A stretch of 46,920 bases of DNA from Acidimicrobiaceae bacterium (GCA_009843735.1 VYCW01000116.1:1-46920); one strand, 5' to 3'. Shown: positions 15,565 to 23,593, numbered from the stretch's first letter. Notes: a model not told the origin generated them from the sequence alone. Translations and numbers: made by a program.

Positions 15565-17151
15565 CTAGAGGCTGGCTTGATCGAGCCGGTGCATCCTCAC
15601 GACGAGTTGGAGCGCGAGCCGCTGGTCGGGGTCGTGAAGGTTGACGTTGAGGGTCTCCGCGATGCGGTCGATTCGCTTCATGACGGTGTTCCGGTGCACG
15701 CCCAGCGTGGCGGCAGTGCTGGTGGCGGAGGACTGGCAGTCCAGGTAGGCCTGCAGCGTTCGCAGGAGCACGCCGTCGGCGTCCTCTCTGATCAGCGGCT
15801 CGAGGAACGCGGCCACCACCCGGCCGAAGTCCGCGGACCCGTACCAGCCCAGCATGATCCGCTGGATGCCGAGCTCATCGATGTGCCTCACCGCCACACG
15901 CCCGGTGCCGGCGCCAGCCAGGGCCGAGGCCTGACGAGCCTCGGTGAGGCTCGCCCGCAGACCGGGCAGGCCGATCGCGGGTCGGCCCACCCCCGCATGC
16001 ACGCTGATGCCGTCCGCGTCAGCGAGTAGCGCCAAGAGCGCTTCGTGCAGGCTGCGCGTCATTCGCTGATAGTCGCCCACAGGCGGTTCAGCTGCCGTGG
16101 ACACCCAGCCCGACCAGCCGTCGGTCCTCTCGATGAGAGGGCCGTCGATCCCTGCCCCGAGAAGCGTCTCAGAGAGTACGTCGGTGTTGACGAGCACCCA
16201 GTTCGAGTCCGCGGGACCCGACAGCTGAACGTGAAAGGCGCTAGTCCATCCGGCTGCGGACCAGCCGAAGGTCGCCATCTGGGCCAAGATTGCCTCGTCA
16301 GGCAGTTCCCCGCTCCCGACGACCTCGTTGAGCAGTGCGAGTCGGTGCCGGGCGTCGCGTTCCATCACCAGCCGGTCACGCACAAGGTTGGCTCCCACCG
16401 CCCAGGAGGCCACTCCGAGGAGATCCAGGCCGGTCTGCTGGATGACTGTGTCGGCGTCGCCAAGTAGGCATACAAGCCAGAACCGGACCGGTTCCTCCAG
16501 TACCACCACAACCGGGCAGACCATTCCCGGCTCACCCCCTGAACCGACATCTGGAGCGTGGTAGGCATGACGTCTCAAGGCTTGCGGCCGCACCGACGCC
16601 GGTGGCCCGGCGATGACGGCGCTGCTCGCTTCGACCAGTGAGCACGGCCGTCCGAGCACTTCAGAGACCAGCGCAAGGGTCTGTGAGACTGTGGTGGTCC
16701 TGTCAAGACCTCGTAGCAACCGAGCCATCATCGCGGCTTGGTGCACGGAGGGCTGCAGGACGAGTTCCCGTGCCGACGCGGCGGCGGCAAGCACATCGTC
16801 CGCCTGAGCCTCTGCCAGCACCGTGCGGAATCGGTCGGCCAGTCGCCGTGTAGCGATGCCGATTGCGGACACCGCGTTGACGGCCACCAGACCCGACCCC
16901 TCGCCGTCTCTGACGGTCCGCAACGCGATGTCTAGGGCATAGGAGTTGGGCTGTAGCTCGTGGGCGTCTAGCACGACCAGAAGGCCCGGCGAGATCGGCG
17001 TGGCCAAGTCGCAGCGAGCAGTGACGAACACGTCCGAGACGGTGCGATCGAGGCCGTCGCGGCCCGCGACCACCTGACAGTCTCCGAGCGCGCCGGTTGC
17101 GAGCAGCTGTTCTACCGTGAGCGGTCTGGGCCGCAGGCGAGTATCGGGCAC
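15565..17151 (-). CDS. PucR-family transcriptional regulator
   Basis: The product has 528 residues. The N-terminal PucR domain (PLTVEQLLATGALGDCQVVA) is followed by a central GGDEF-like/CdaR region and a C-terminal HTH_30 helix-turn-helix (STAATLGVHRNTVMKRIDRI near residue 490). PucR proteins activate purine, allantoin, hydantoin or amino-acid use genes when their catabolite is present. Here the gene sits between the dipeptidase and importer genes of one strand, 13 nt after the dipeptidase's promoter-distal neighbour order would predict (dipeptidase stop at 17165, pucR GTG at 17151 reading into the importer). It is therefore the likely local switch for the catabolic island. The inducer is unknown. 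The start is GTG, with no strong ribosome site. Confidence 0.9.
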   Translation of the reverse strand: MPDTRLRPRPLTVEQLLATGALGDCQVVAGRDGLDRTVSDVFVTARCDLATPISPGLLVVLDAHELQPNSYALDIALRTVRDGEGSGLVAVNAVSAIGIATRRLADRFRTVLAEAQADDVLAAAASARELVLQPSVHQAAMMARLLRGLDRTTTVSQTLALVSEVLGRPCSLVEASSAVIAGPPASVRPQALRRHAYHAPDVGSGGEPGMVCPVVVVLEEPVRFWLVCLLGDADTVIQQTGLDLLGVASWAVGANLVRDRLVMERDARHRLALLNEVVGSGELPDEAILAQMATFGWSAAGWTSAFHVQLSGPADSNWVLVNTDVLSETLLGAGIDGPLIERTDGWSGWVSTAAEPPVGDYQRMTRSLHEALLALLADADGISVHAGVGRPAIGLPGLRASLTEARQASALAGAGTGRVAVRHIDELGIQRIMLGWYGSADFGRVVAAFLEPLIREDADGVLLRTLQAYLDCQSSATSTAATLGVHRNTVMKRIDRIAETLNVNLHDPDQRLALQLVVRMHRLDQASL

Positions 17152-17164
17152 CAGGGACGTTCTA

Positions 17165-18181
17165 CTACCTGCGGCAGCTGTGTTGATCCTGTGACGGCAG
17201 GACCCGTCTCAGGAGTTCTATCCAGTTGTCGCCAGCCACCCGGGGAGCGACCTCAGCTCCCAGGCAGTTCGTGAGCCGCTCTCGGAAAGGCCCGAGATCG
17301 GCGGGATCGCGCATTCCCGCGACAAATGGCAGGTTGCCCGGATCGACGAGACCAGCCCCCAGGATCGGATCGAGCACCTCCAGCAAGTCCTCCATGAAGT
17401 CGCAGCCCAGCCCGACTGCGGACGGGCCGGCCACTCTGACCGCGTGCTCGATGTGGGAGAGGTAGTCGTCGAGGGTGGGCGCACCGGTCGAGAGAAACCC
17501 TCCGAAGGAGTTGATCCCCACTGCCCCGCCCGAGTCGGCCACATCACGCAACTGATCGTCGGTGAGGTTGCGGGGATGAGGGCACAGGGCATGGCACGAC
17601 GAATGGGTCGCCACGAACGGCCGGGTCGCGATGCCGGCGACATGGTCAAAGCCCGCCTTCGAGAGGTGGCTGACGTCCACGATCATTCCCAACCGCTCCA
17701 TCTCGGCCACGGCCTCCGCTCCGAGGGAAGTGAGGCCAGCGCCCGTGGCGGCCTCGCCCGCGCCGTCAGCCATCATGGTGCGCCGGTTCCAGGTGAGCGA
17801 CATGCATCGCACACCCAAGCGCCAGAGGGTCTCCAGCACTCCGAGGCTGTGTGCCACCGGCTCGGAGCCTTCGACGGCGAGCACCAGCCCGATGCGACCC
17901 GAGGCAAGGGCCCGTTCCAGGTCCTCGCAGGTCTCGACCACCACCACGTCCGTGGGATGGGCTGCGGCAATGTTCCGGGCCTCCTCAAGCAGCAGCAGGC
18001 AGCGTCGCAGCGCGCCCTCGCCGACGTGCTGGTCTTCGGTGAAGACGGCCAGGAACTGCACGTCCACCCCGCCGGCACGCAGTCGGGGAAGCCAGAAGTC
18101 TCCGAAGGGGTCGCTGCGCCCCCTCTCCTTCTGGTGCAACACGGCGAGCAGCAGATCGTTGTGAGCGTCTACCACCCGCAT
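17165..18181 (-). CDS. Membrane-type dipeptidase, peptidase M19 family
   Basis: The product has 338 residues, close to the usual length. Metal-binding motifs of the renal dipeptidase family are visible: DAHNDLL at residue 5, LVLAVEGSEPVAHSLG near 110, IVDVSHLSKAGFDHVAG near 168 and the ATHSSCHALCPHPRNL stretch near 190, then VGLGCDFMEDLLEVLDP. The zinc-dependent TIM-barrel enzyme hydrolyses dipeptides, often with a D-residue at the C-terminal side, and some members hydrolyse cyclic imides. No signal peptide is present, so it works in the cytoplasm. ATG 18181 has GGAG upstream. It lies between the HyuA-like and pucR genes, and release of a D-amino acid would feed the DauA-like enzyme downstream. 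Specificity is inferred. Confidence 0.9.
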   Translation of the reverse strand: MRVVDAHNDLLLAVLHQKERGRSDPFGDFWLPRLRAGGVDVQFLAVFTEDQHVGEGALRRCLLLLEEARNIAAAHPTDVVVVETCEDLERALASGRIGLVLAVEGSEPVAHSLGVLETLWRLGVRCMSLTWNRRTMMADGAGEAATGAGLTSLGAEAVAEMERLGMIVDVSHLSKAGFDHVAGIATRPFVATHSSCHALCPHPRNLTDDQLRDVADSGGAVGINSFGGFLSTGAPTLDDYLSHIEHAVRVAGPSAVGLGCDFMEDLLEVLDPILGAGLVDPGNLPFVAGMRDPADLGPFRERLTNCLGAEVAPRVAGDNWIELLRRVLPSQDQHSCRR

Positions 18182-18230
18182 CGGGTCTCCTACCGCAAGA
18201 GTCGGGCGGCGTTCGACATGGAGCCCCGCA

Positions 18231-19784
18231 CTACGAGGACAGCGGCCCGACAGCCTTGACGATCACCCGACACCTGCCTCCCGGAACGTAGGTCATGGGG
18301 ATCTCGACGATCCTGGTGATGCGCACGTTGTGGGCGTCGGCGCCGGCCCGGATGGCCGCGTCCTCGGCCTCCTCGCGGGCGCTGGTGAGGCAGGCCTCTC
18401 TACCGTCGGTGTCGTAGCTGTAGACCTTGTCGATCGATCCGGCGGCCTCGGCGATGGCCGCTCCGAAGGCGTTGGCCACCGAGTGATGCGGCGGCCAGAG
18501 CACTTCGCTGACTCCTCGCAGCGACTGAGGAACGAGATGCGCGCCGCCACCCACAGCTATGAGAGGAAGGGCCGTGCTCGACGCCTTCATCCTCTCGCAC
18601 AGGACTCCGACTCGCTCGTCCACCCAACCGATGGCCGCGTCGGTAAGCGAGGCGTCCAGGCCCGACAGCAGAGCGGGGTCACCGAAGCCCTCCAGACGGC
18701 CCGCGGCGAGCGAGATGTCCGAGAGCGTCAGCGTCGGGCCTCCCATACAGATGGCCTCGGTGATCACGTCGTAACCGACGGAGTCGGGCCCGACGGACAG
18801 ACCGTCGCCGTTGCGGACGATGCTCCCGCCTCCCAGGCCGACCGAGATCAGATCGGGCATGCGGAAGTTCGTTCTCACCCCTCCCACCTCGACTGAGGCG
18901 GTCGACTCGCGGGGGAACCCGTCGACGAGGATCCCCACATCCGCCGAGGTTCCGCCGACATCGATGACGAGCGCGTCGGACAGCCCGGCTAGCGCGCTGG
19001 CTCCCCTCATGGAGTTAGTCGGGCCCGAGCCGACCGTGAGCACCGGATACTTGTCGGCTTCGTCGACGGCCATGAGCGTGCCGTCGTTCTGGGTGAGAAA
19101 GCTCTCGACCTCCAGCCCGGCCTCGGTCAGGGTGCTGCGGAACCCGGCCACCACGCGCTTGGCCACCGTCAGTAGGGACGCGTTGAGGATCGTGGCGTTC
19201 TCGCGTTCGAGGAGTCCCAAGGACCCCACCGTGTGGCTCAGCGACACCGGGAAGTCGGCGCCGCACTCTTCGGCCAGCAGTTCGGCGGCACGAAGTTCCT
19301 GATCGATCGATGCCGGGCTGAATGCGCATGAGACTGCGATGGCTGAGACCTCCGGTGCGGAGGAGGCACCGAAACGCCGAACCGCATCCTCGTCGAGGGA
19401 AGCAATCGGCGTGCCGTCGTACTCGAACCCGCCTGGCACGATCTCGCTGCGACCGATGACGATGTCCCGAAGGTCCTCGGGCCAGGCTGCGCTGGGCCGC
19501 ACTCCCAACGACGATGGGGCGGCCAGGCGCAGTACCCCCACGCGGTCGAGGTCCTGGCGCCGGATGATGGCGTTGGTGGGATGTGTAGTACCCAACATCG
19601 CCTTGTCCAGCGCGGCTGGGTCCTCCACTTGGGCCAGGACCGCCGCCACGGCCGACTGGATGCCCCCTATCGGCTCTGGCGTGGTGGCAGTCTTCGTCGC
19701 GGCCAGGACCGTGCCAGATGAGTCGACCACGACCGCGTCGGTGTTGGTGCCTCCCACGTCGACGCCGAGCCGCAATCCGCTCAC
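18231..19784 (-). CDS. Hydantoinase/oxoprolinase family protein, HyuA-like
   Basis: The product has 517 residues. Two ATP-binding acetate-kinase-like motifs are clear: LRLGVDVGGTNTDAVVVDSS at the N-terminus and ALVIDVGGTSADVGILVDG near residue 275, with TTHPTNAIIRRQDLDRVGVL between. These are the Hydant_A_N and Hydantoinase_A domains, but without the long C-terminal part of full HyuA/OplAH proteins. No HyuB gene is in the window. Such short HyuA-like proteins regularly pair with DUF917 proteins. GTG 19784 is chosen because the homology starts there and it overlaps the DUF917 stop as GTGA; a longer reading from 19871 would overlap that gene by 90 bases. The enzyme probably opens or modifies a hydantoin-like ring using ATP. 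The substrate is unproven. Confidence 0.88.
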   Translation of the reverse strand: MSGLRLGVDVGGTNTDAVVVDSSGTVLAATKTATTPEPIGGIQSAVAAVLAQVEDPAALDKAMLGTTHPTNAIIRRQDLDRVGVLRLAAPSSLGVRPSAAWPEDLRDIVIGRSEIVPGGFEYDGTPIASLDEDAVRRFGASSAPEVSAIAVSCAFSPASIDQELRAAELLAEECGADFPVSLSHTVGSLGLLERENATILNASLLTVAKRVVAGFRSTLTEAGLEVESFLTQNDGTLMAVDEADKYPVLTVGSGPTNSMRGASALAGLSDALVIDVGGTSADVGILVDGFPRESTASVEVGGVRTNFRMPDLISVGLGGGSIVRNGDGLSVGPDSVGYDVITEAICMGGPTLTLSDISLAAGRLEGFGDPALLSGLDASLTDAAIGWVDERVGVLCERMKASSTALPLIAVGGGAHLVPQSLRGVSEVLWPPHHSVANAFGAAIAEAAGSIDKVYSYDTDGREACLTSAREEAEDAAIRAGADAHNVRITRIVEIPMTYVPGGRCRVIVKAVGPLSS

Positions 19785-20857
19785 CGCCGGCTCTCCCGGA
19801 AGTCGACGTAGTCGATGTCGTACCCGAAGGCTCTGGGCCCGACTAGTTCTAGCATCCCTTCGCGGTGCCACTCAGGTGCGCACGGCATGGCCACCACGTT
19901 GAGCCGCTGCCCGTAGGCCAGGCTCTCGGTGGTGACCGGGTCAGCCGACTCGTTGTCCATCAAGCAGAGCAGGTCGGGCACGGTCACGACCGCCTCGCCG
20001 TCCTCGAAGGCGATGAGATTCTCGTTCTGGATCTCAACCCGCATGGTGCGGCTGGCGTCGTCCAGGTGCTCGAGAACGACGGTGCCACGGGCGAAGCCCT
20101 CCGTGGTGCGGCGATCTATGTCAATGACCTTGCCGCTGAAGACCAGTTCTGCGTCTGTGTAGTCGAGCAGTCGTTGCCAGGCTCCATCTGTGCCCCGCTT
20201 GACGTGGGCGAGGCGCCTTCCGACCTCGGTGCAGTAGGTCATCGAGCCGCGGATCCCAGCCCGCTGCACGTCAGCCACCGTCATCGGATAGCAACTGATC
20301 GCGTTGGCCAGGCCGAGTTGAATGACGGCGGCCCGCGCCAGTGCCTCGGCTGTCTGGTTCGTCGTGGCCTCGAAGACGCACATGTTGCCCTTCTCGTCCG
20401 CTATGGACATGGGCGCGGCCATGAGCCCGTGCAACGTGAACACCGTCATCTCGATCTGGGGAAAGGCGCGGCGCATCCCATCGGCGTCGACGATTGGCAA
20501 GCCCAGTTCGACCGCAGTGGCGATCGGCACCAGCGTGTTGACCCCGCCCACCTCGATGGGCATCAGCGCAACAGGCTCTTCGCCCAGGTAGGCGGCCAGA
20601 GCCCGGATGCCAGCCCGAAACTCGGTGCCGGCTGGGATCTTCTCCAGGATCACCGTCGGTGCGCCGATGATGGCGGTGGTCAGTACGCGGCCGTCTTCGG
20701 GAAGTTCTTCGGGCTCCACGACCTTGGCAGGGCCGTGATCTGCGATCGCCTGCTTGACAAGCAGTTTGCCCACGTACGGGTCGCCGCCTCCACCGGTTCC
20801 GAGCAGGGTCGCGCCCAGAGCGAGATCATCGATGTCATCGATCGTCAGCTCTCTCAC
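19781..20857 (-). CDS. DUF917 protein (S-methyl-thiohydantoin desulfurase-like)
   Basis: The product has 358 residues. It opens with the family hallmark RELTIDDIDDLALGATLLGT followed by a glycine-rich GTGGGGDPYVGKL loop, then VALMPIEVGGVNTLVPIATA and GLPIVDADGMRRAFPQIEM. This family (PF06032) was later named for S-methyl-thiohydantoin desulfurase activity in S-methyl-ergothioneine breakdown; most members are untested. GTG 20857 is chosen because GGAAGG lies 8 nt upstream and homology starts at once; an upstream ATG at 20920 lacks such support. It is the first gene of the island and overlaps the HyuA-like gene by 4 bases, so the two products probably act on the same compound, possibly a thiohydantoin or hydantoin. 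Confidence 0.87.
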   Translation of the reverse strand: MRELTIDDIDDLALGATLLGTGGGGDPYVGKLLVKQAIADHGPAKVVEPEELPEDGRVLTTAIIGAPTVILEKIPAGTEFRAGIRALAAYLGEEPVALMPIEVGGVNTLVPIATAVELGLPIVDADGMRRAFPQIEMTVFTLHGLMAAPMSIADEKGNMCVFEATTNQTAEALARAAVIQLGLANAISCYPMTVADVQRAGIRGSMTYCTEVGRRLAHVKRGTDGAWQRLLDYTDAELVFSGKVIDIDRRTTEGFARGTVVLEHLDDASRTMRVEIQNENLIAFEDGEAVVTVPDLLCLMDNESADPVTTESLAYGQRLNVVAMPCAPEWHREGMLELVGPRAFGYDIDYVDFRESRR

Positions 20858-21023
20858 GGTCCGCCTTCCGGTCACTCCACGGTCGTCGGCCTGATGGACC
20901 AACCTAGAAGGCTCGTGCAAGCGGAGCCGATGGGCATTTCGCGACTACTGAGAGCTGGCGGTACGCGATCTGCCCTGCGGGTGTACTGAGCGCGCTACTC
21001 GACAGCCGGGCGCTGAGGTCGTG

Positions 21024-21413
21024 CTACCAGAGCACTTGAACTGGGAAGTCCTTGAACGCTTCGTCCCTGGTGACGAGGGTGAGCGACCCAAGCTCCGCCT
21101 GGGCGGCCAATATGCGGTCGAACGGGTCGCGGTGCTCGTTCGGATAGGTGCCGGCGCGCAGGCCGTGGTGGTGCGTTAAGGGCAGGTGCAGAAGATCGGC
21201 AGCCATTGCCAACTCGGCGAATCTGGGGACCATGTCCCTGTATGGCGTCAAACGGCCCAGGCGCACCTTGGTGGCGATCTCCCAGGCGCTGGCGGCGCTC
21301 ACGAAGGCCGTTGTGTCCGCATCCGAGAGCGTCTCGCGGACCCGCGGCGGCAGCAAGGCCTCGTCGGCCCACCACCACAGCAGCGCGTGCGTATCGAGCA
21401 GGAGCCCCGTCAT
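21024..21413 (-). CDS. vapC: PIN-domain toxin, VapC type
   Basis: The product has 129 residues, the normal size. PIN acidic residues are seen in LLLDTHALLWWWAD at the start, SAASAWEIATKVRLGRL near residue 40 and NEHRDPFDRILAAQAEL near 92. PIN toxins are magnesium-dependent RNases that cut tRNA or rRNA. The start overlaps the antitoxin stop by 4 bases (ATGA), the usual antitoxin-first order. It separates the catabolic island from the AT-rich gap. The target RNA cannot be read from sequence. Confidence 0.93.
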   Translation of the reverse strand: MTGLLLDTHALLWWWADEALLPPRVRETLSDADTTAFVSAASAWEIATKVRLGRLTPYRDMVPRFAELAMAADLLHLPLTHHHGLRAGTYPNEHRDPFDRILAAQAELGSLTLVTRDEAFKDFPVQVLW

Positions 21414-21646
21414 CTGCCTTCCCAGGCCCTGAGCTCCTCCTCGGGCAGGGGCTCGAAGAACTCGGGCCCGACGACCAAGCCCGGGAGCTGCCCGCCGCGA
21501 CGGCGCTTTGGGGCGAGCGGCATGAGCCTGGCGTACGGCTTGCCGGCCTTAGCCAGGATGATCTCCTCGCCCGCGTGCGCCCGCTCCAGCAGCCTCGACA
21601 GGTGGGTCTTGGCCTGATGAACGTTCACTACTTCCGGTTCAGTCAC
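21410..21646 (-). CDS. Phd/YefM-family antitoxin
   Basis: The product has 78 residues. The DNA-binding N-terminus TEPEVVNVHQAKTHLSRLLE is typical of Phd/YefM antitoxins, followed by AHAGEEIILAKAGKPYARLM and a flexible tail that would wrap the PIN toxin. GTG 21646 is preferred because GGAG lies 7 nt upstream; an ATG at 21652 is too close to that site. It would repress its own operon together with the toxin. A 9-bp inverted repeat at 21732-21756 is the best operator candidate nearby. Confidence 0.92.
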   Translation of the reverse strand: MTEPEVVNVHQAKTHLSRLLERAHAGEEIILAKAGKPYARLMPLAPKRRRGGQLPGLVVGPEFFEPLPEEELRAWEGR

Positions 21647-21731
21647 AATCATTCTCCAACCATACCGATATTATCCTGGCACCGCCTAAAGGCTCGTCGA
21701 GGGGGACTTCTCCCATTGTTTAGTCTATCAG

Positions 21732-21756
21732 ACTTAGTCTGAGGACTAGACTAAGT
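21732..21756. promoter_or_regulatory. Perfect 9-bp inverted repeat ACTTAGTCT-N7-AGACTAAGT upstream of the toxin-antitoxin operon
   Basis: The arms are exact reverse complements around GAGGACT. An extra TAGTCT at 21721-21726 and ACTAG inside the loop repeat the same half-site, giving a cluster. It lies about 86 nt upstream of the antitoxin start. An autoregulatory operator is the favoured reading; a terminator of a plus-strand transcript is less likely because no plus-strand gene precedes it. Confidence 0.5.
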
Positions 21757-22169
21757 GCTGTCTCGGCAGCGTTTGTGTGAGCGAATCCGCGCTCGATGTT
21801 GCATCCGGTATGTCAAACGTTGGCCATTGACTGTGAAGGATTCGCGAAACAGAAGTCACCTTCATTACACATTGAGAGTGCCCAAGAGTCGGCACCATTG
21901 CTTGTCGACAATACGCGCAGATTCTCGGGGTTAAGGGTGATCTGGTTGCTCGGTAATGCGGGATCCGAGACTCAATGAGACTTCTGCCCAGGCAGCATCC
22001 AGCGGTCCAGAGGGCTGATATCTAATATTAGTAACTATGATCTCAGGTATTGTTGTGCAGCACCCTCCCACACGAAGGGACCTACCCGGTTAGGGTCCCG
22101 TTTCGGCAGCTTCAGATGAAATAAGTGAAGCGAGTGGTGTAGGGCTTGGACCTGCGGTTTCGCGGGGAT
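21757..22169. other. AT-rich intergenic gap with two adjacent hairpins, no convincing gene
   Basis: This stretch is visibly richer in A/T than the rest of the window. The only open frame (21796-21978, 60 codons) has no recognisable family or ribosome site. Hairpin one at 22077-22099 pairs GGGACC with GGTCCC. Hairpin two at 22109-22131 pairs GCTTCA with TGAAGC around an 11-base loop. TAATATTA near 22023 is a small palindrome. It could be a leader or small RNA for the Lrp gene, or the scar of a recombined element. I see no RNA family I can name. Confidence 0.4.
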
Positions 22170-22184
22170 AACACCAGTGGTATT
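22170..22184. promoter_or_regulatory. Imperfect 15-bp palindrome before the Lrp/AsnC gene, likely its own operator
   Basis: AACACCA-G-TGGTATT matches in 6 of 7 paired positions and ends 14 nt before the ATG at 22199. Length, symmetry and place resemble Lrp/AsnC binding sites, which are often autoregulatory. Confidence 0.45.
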
Positions 22185-22198
22185 TGACGTTTTGTAAC

Positions 22199-22687
22199 AT
22201 GGCCGCCGTGCAGTTGGACGACATAGATCTCAAGATTGTTCGGACCCTGCAACAGGACGGCCGGACCAGCTACAGCGACATTGCCAAGGCCGTGGGCGTC
22301 AGTGCCGGAACGGTCCGGAACCGGGTCAACCAGATGCGGTCATCGGGGATGCTCTCCGTCAATGTCTGGCTGGATCCCAACCTCTCCGGCCTGGGGATCC
22401 ACGCGACGCTGCTCCTCAAGGTCCGGCCCGGCCGGCTGGTGGAGGTGGCCGACGCGCTGTCCGGCCTCGACGAAGCGAGCTATGTGGCCACTCTCGTGGG
22501 TGCCTACGACGCCGTCGCCGATGTCTATTGCCGCGACGTGGCCCATCTGCGTGTGTTGGTCCACGACAAGATCCAAACGATCGACGGCGTGCTCGACGTG
22601 CTGACCAACCTCGTGACCGGCAACAGGCAGCAAGCGACGTTGGCCGTCGCCGCCGGCGCATCCCCGGAGACGCTGCTGGGTCCCTAG
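22199..22687 (+). CDS. Lrp/AsnC-family transcriptional regulator
   Basis: The product has 162 residues, the standard size. The N-terminal winged helix (LDDIDLKIVRTLQQDGRTSY then SDIAKAVGVSAGTVRNRVNQ) is followed by a RAM/AsnC ligand-binding domain (LGIHATLLLKVRPGRLVEVA, VATLVGAYDAVADVYCRD). Such proteins form octamers and sense amino acids or related molecules. ATG 22199 is chosen; a TTG at 22184 in frame would overlap the putative operator. It lies near the D-amino-acid/hydantoin island but is divergent from it across the toxin-antitoxin pair, so a link to that pathway is only a suggestion. Confidence 0.9.
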   Translation: MAAVQLDDIDLKIVRTLQQDGRTSYSDIAKAVGVSAGTVRNRVNQMRSSGMLSVNVWLDPNLSGLGIHATLLLKVRPGRLVEVADALSGLDEASYVATLVGAYDAVADVYCRDVAHLRVLVHDKIQTIDGVLDVLTNLVTGNRQQATLAVAAGASPETLLGP

Positions 22688-22779
22688 CCGCCGTGCCGAT
22701 GTGCGTCGGGCATCGGCTGTCGCCGGAGGCGCTGGGGGCGGAGGGCGGCGTCGCTATGTTGGGCATCGTCCTAACTAAT

Positions 22780-22792
22780 AGTGTTCAATACT
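22780..22792. promoter_or_regulatory. Imperfect palindrome AGTGTT-C-AATACT upstream of the TetR gene
   Basis: Five of six positions pair around a central C. The site lies 53 nt before the TetR ATG, in a short AT-rich patch within the 158-nt gap. It is a plausible TetR autorepression operator; evidence is positional only. Confidence 0.35.
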
Positions 22793-22845
22793 CTTAATGC
22801 GATGCAGTGCCATGATCCGCAGGACTTCGCTTCGGAAGCGAGGAC

Positions 22846-23478
22846 ATGACTAACGGCGGCGAACTACGCCGGAGGAGCACTCCGGAGGAAACGGCGAGGC
22901 GGGTGCTGGAGGCCGCCGCCGCGGAGTTCGTGGAGCGCGGCTATGACGGGGCTGTCATCAGCGACATCGCACGCCGCGCCGGGGTGTCCTCGGGCGCGAT
23001 CTACCCGCGGTGGCCCCACAAGAACGACCTCATGCTCGCAGCCATTGAACACCTCTTGGAGCAGTTGCGGCCGGAGCGAAGGATCGAGGAGTTGGGCCTC
23101 GGCGATCTGACCCTGCCTGAGCTCTTCCAGATGTGGGGGGCGTCTCTGCTGACCTCTGACTCGGTGAGAGACGTGCTGGGCCAAGTGTTCGGCAGCGCCC
23201 GCAGCAACGCCGCGATCCAGCAGCGCCTGCAACACTTCTTGGATGAGCAGGCCGACGAGTTCTGCCGTCTAGTTGAGCAGGCCAAGGACGAGGGATCCTG
23301 CAGCCCCGAACACGAAACCGCTGCCCTTGCGTTGTTGATCCACTCCATCGGGATCGGCACGCACCTGCTGTTGTCCGGCGGGCTGTCCGATCGCTATGTC
23401 CCGTCCGAGAAGGGCTGGGTCGCGCTGCTGGCGCACGTGATCAACGGCCTGGCACCCCCAACCGACCCGAACCACTAG
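22846..23478 (+). CDS. TetR/AcrR-family transcriptional regulator
   Basis: The product has 210 residues. The N-terminal TetR DNA-binding domain is clear: ARRVLEAAAAEFVERGYDGA, then ISDIARRAGVSSGAIYPRWP and HKNDLMLAAIEHLLEQL. The C-terminal ligand domain is helical and not diagnostic (LPELFQMWGASLLTSDSVRD; LALLIHSIGIGTHLLLSGGL). ATG 22846 has GAGG three bases before it. It follows the Lrp gene in the same direction with a 158-nt gap and its own candidate operator. It is not next to an obvious efflux or degradation gene on its strand, so the target is unknown; the APC permease and SDR genes at 23.7-26.6 kb are possible. Confidence 0.92.
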   Translation: MTNGGELRRRSTPEETARRVLEAAAAEFVERGYDGAVISDIARRAGVSSGAIYPRWPHKNDLMLAAIEHLLEQLRPERRIEELGLGDLTLPELFQMWGASLLTSDSVRDVLGQVFGSARSNAAIQQRLQHFLDEQADEFCRLVEQAKDEGSCSPEHETAALALLIHSIGIGTHLLLSGGLSDRYVPSEKGWVALLAHVINGLAPPTDPNH

Positions 23479-23538
23479 GCCCAGACCCGCCCATCACCAC
23501 TAGCTGGACGGGCAGCCAGTAACGCAATCCGAACATCG

Positions 23539-23568
23539 GCTCCGGCGCGGTGAAGCCCAAGCCGGAGC
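23539..23568. terminator. GC-rich hairpin between the TetR gene and the tRNA
   Basis: GCTCCGGC at 23539-23546 pairs perfectly with GCCGGAGC at 23561-23568 around a 14-base loop. It lies between two convergent transcription units. No T-tract follows on either strand, so a factor-independent terminator is only possible. Confidence 0.4.
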
Positions 23569-23593
23569 GACGCTCTCGACTCGGGCCTCTAGG

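Noticed and set aside
18231..19871. HyuA-like start at 19871
   Set aside because: The extra 29 residues are Arg-rich and overlap the DUF917 gene; the GTGA overlap at 19781-19784 is the normal arrangement.
21796..21978. 60-codon plus-strand gene in the AT-rich gap
   Set aside because: No ribosome site, no family and mixed codon use; chance is enough in a 0.5-kb gap.
22077..22131. The two hairpins as a known riboswitch
   Set aside because: Stems are short and no conserved riboswitch core that I know is visible, so only an unnamed structure is reported.
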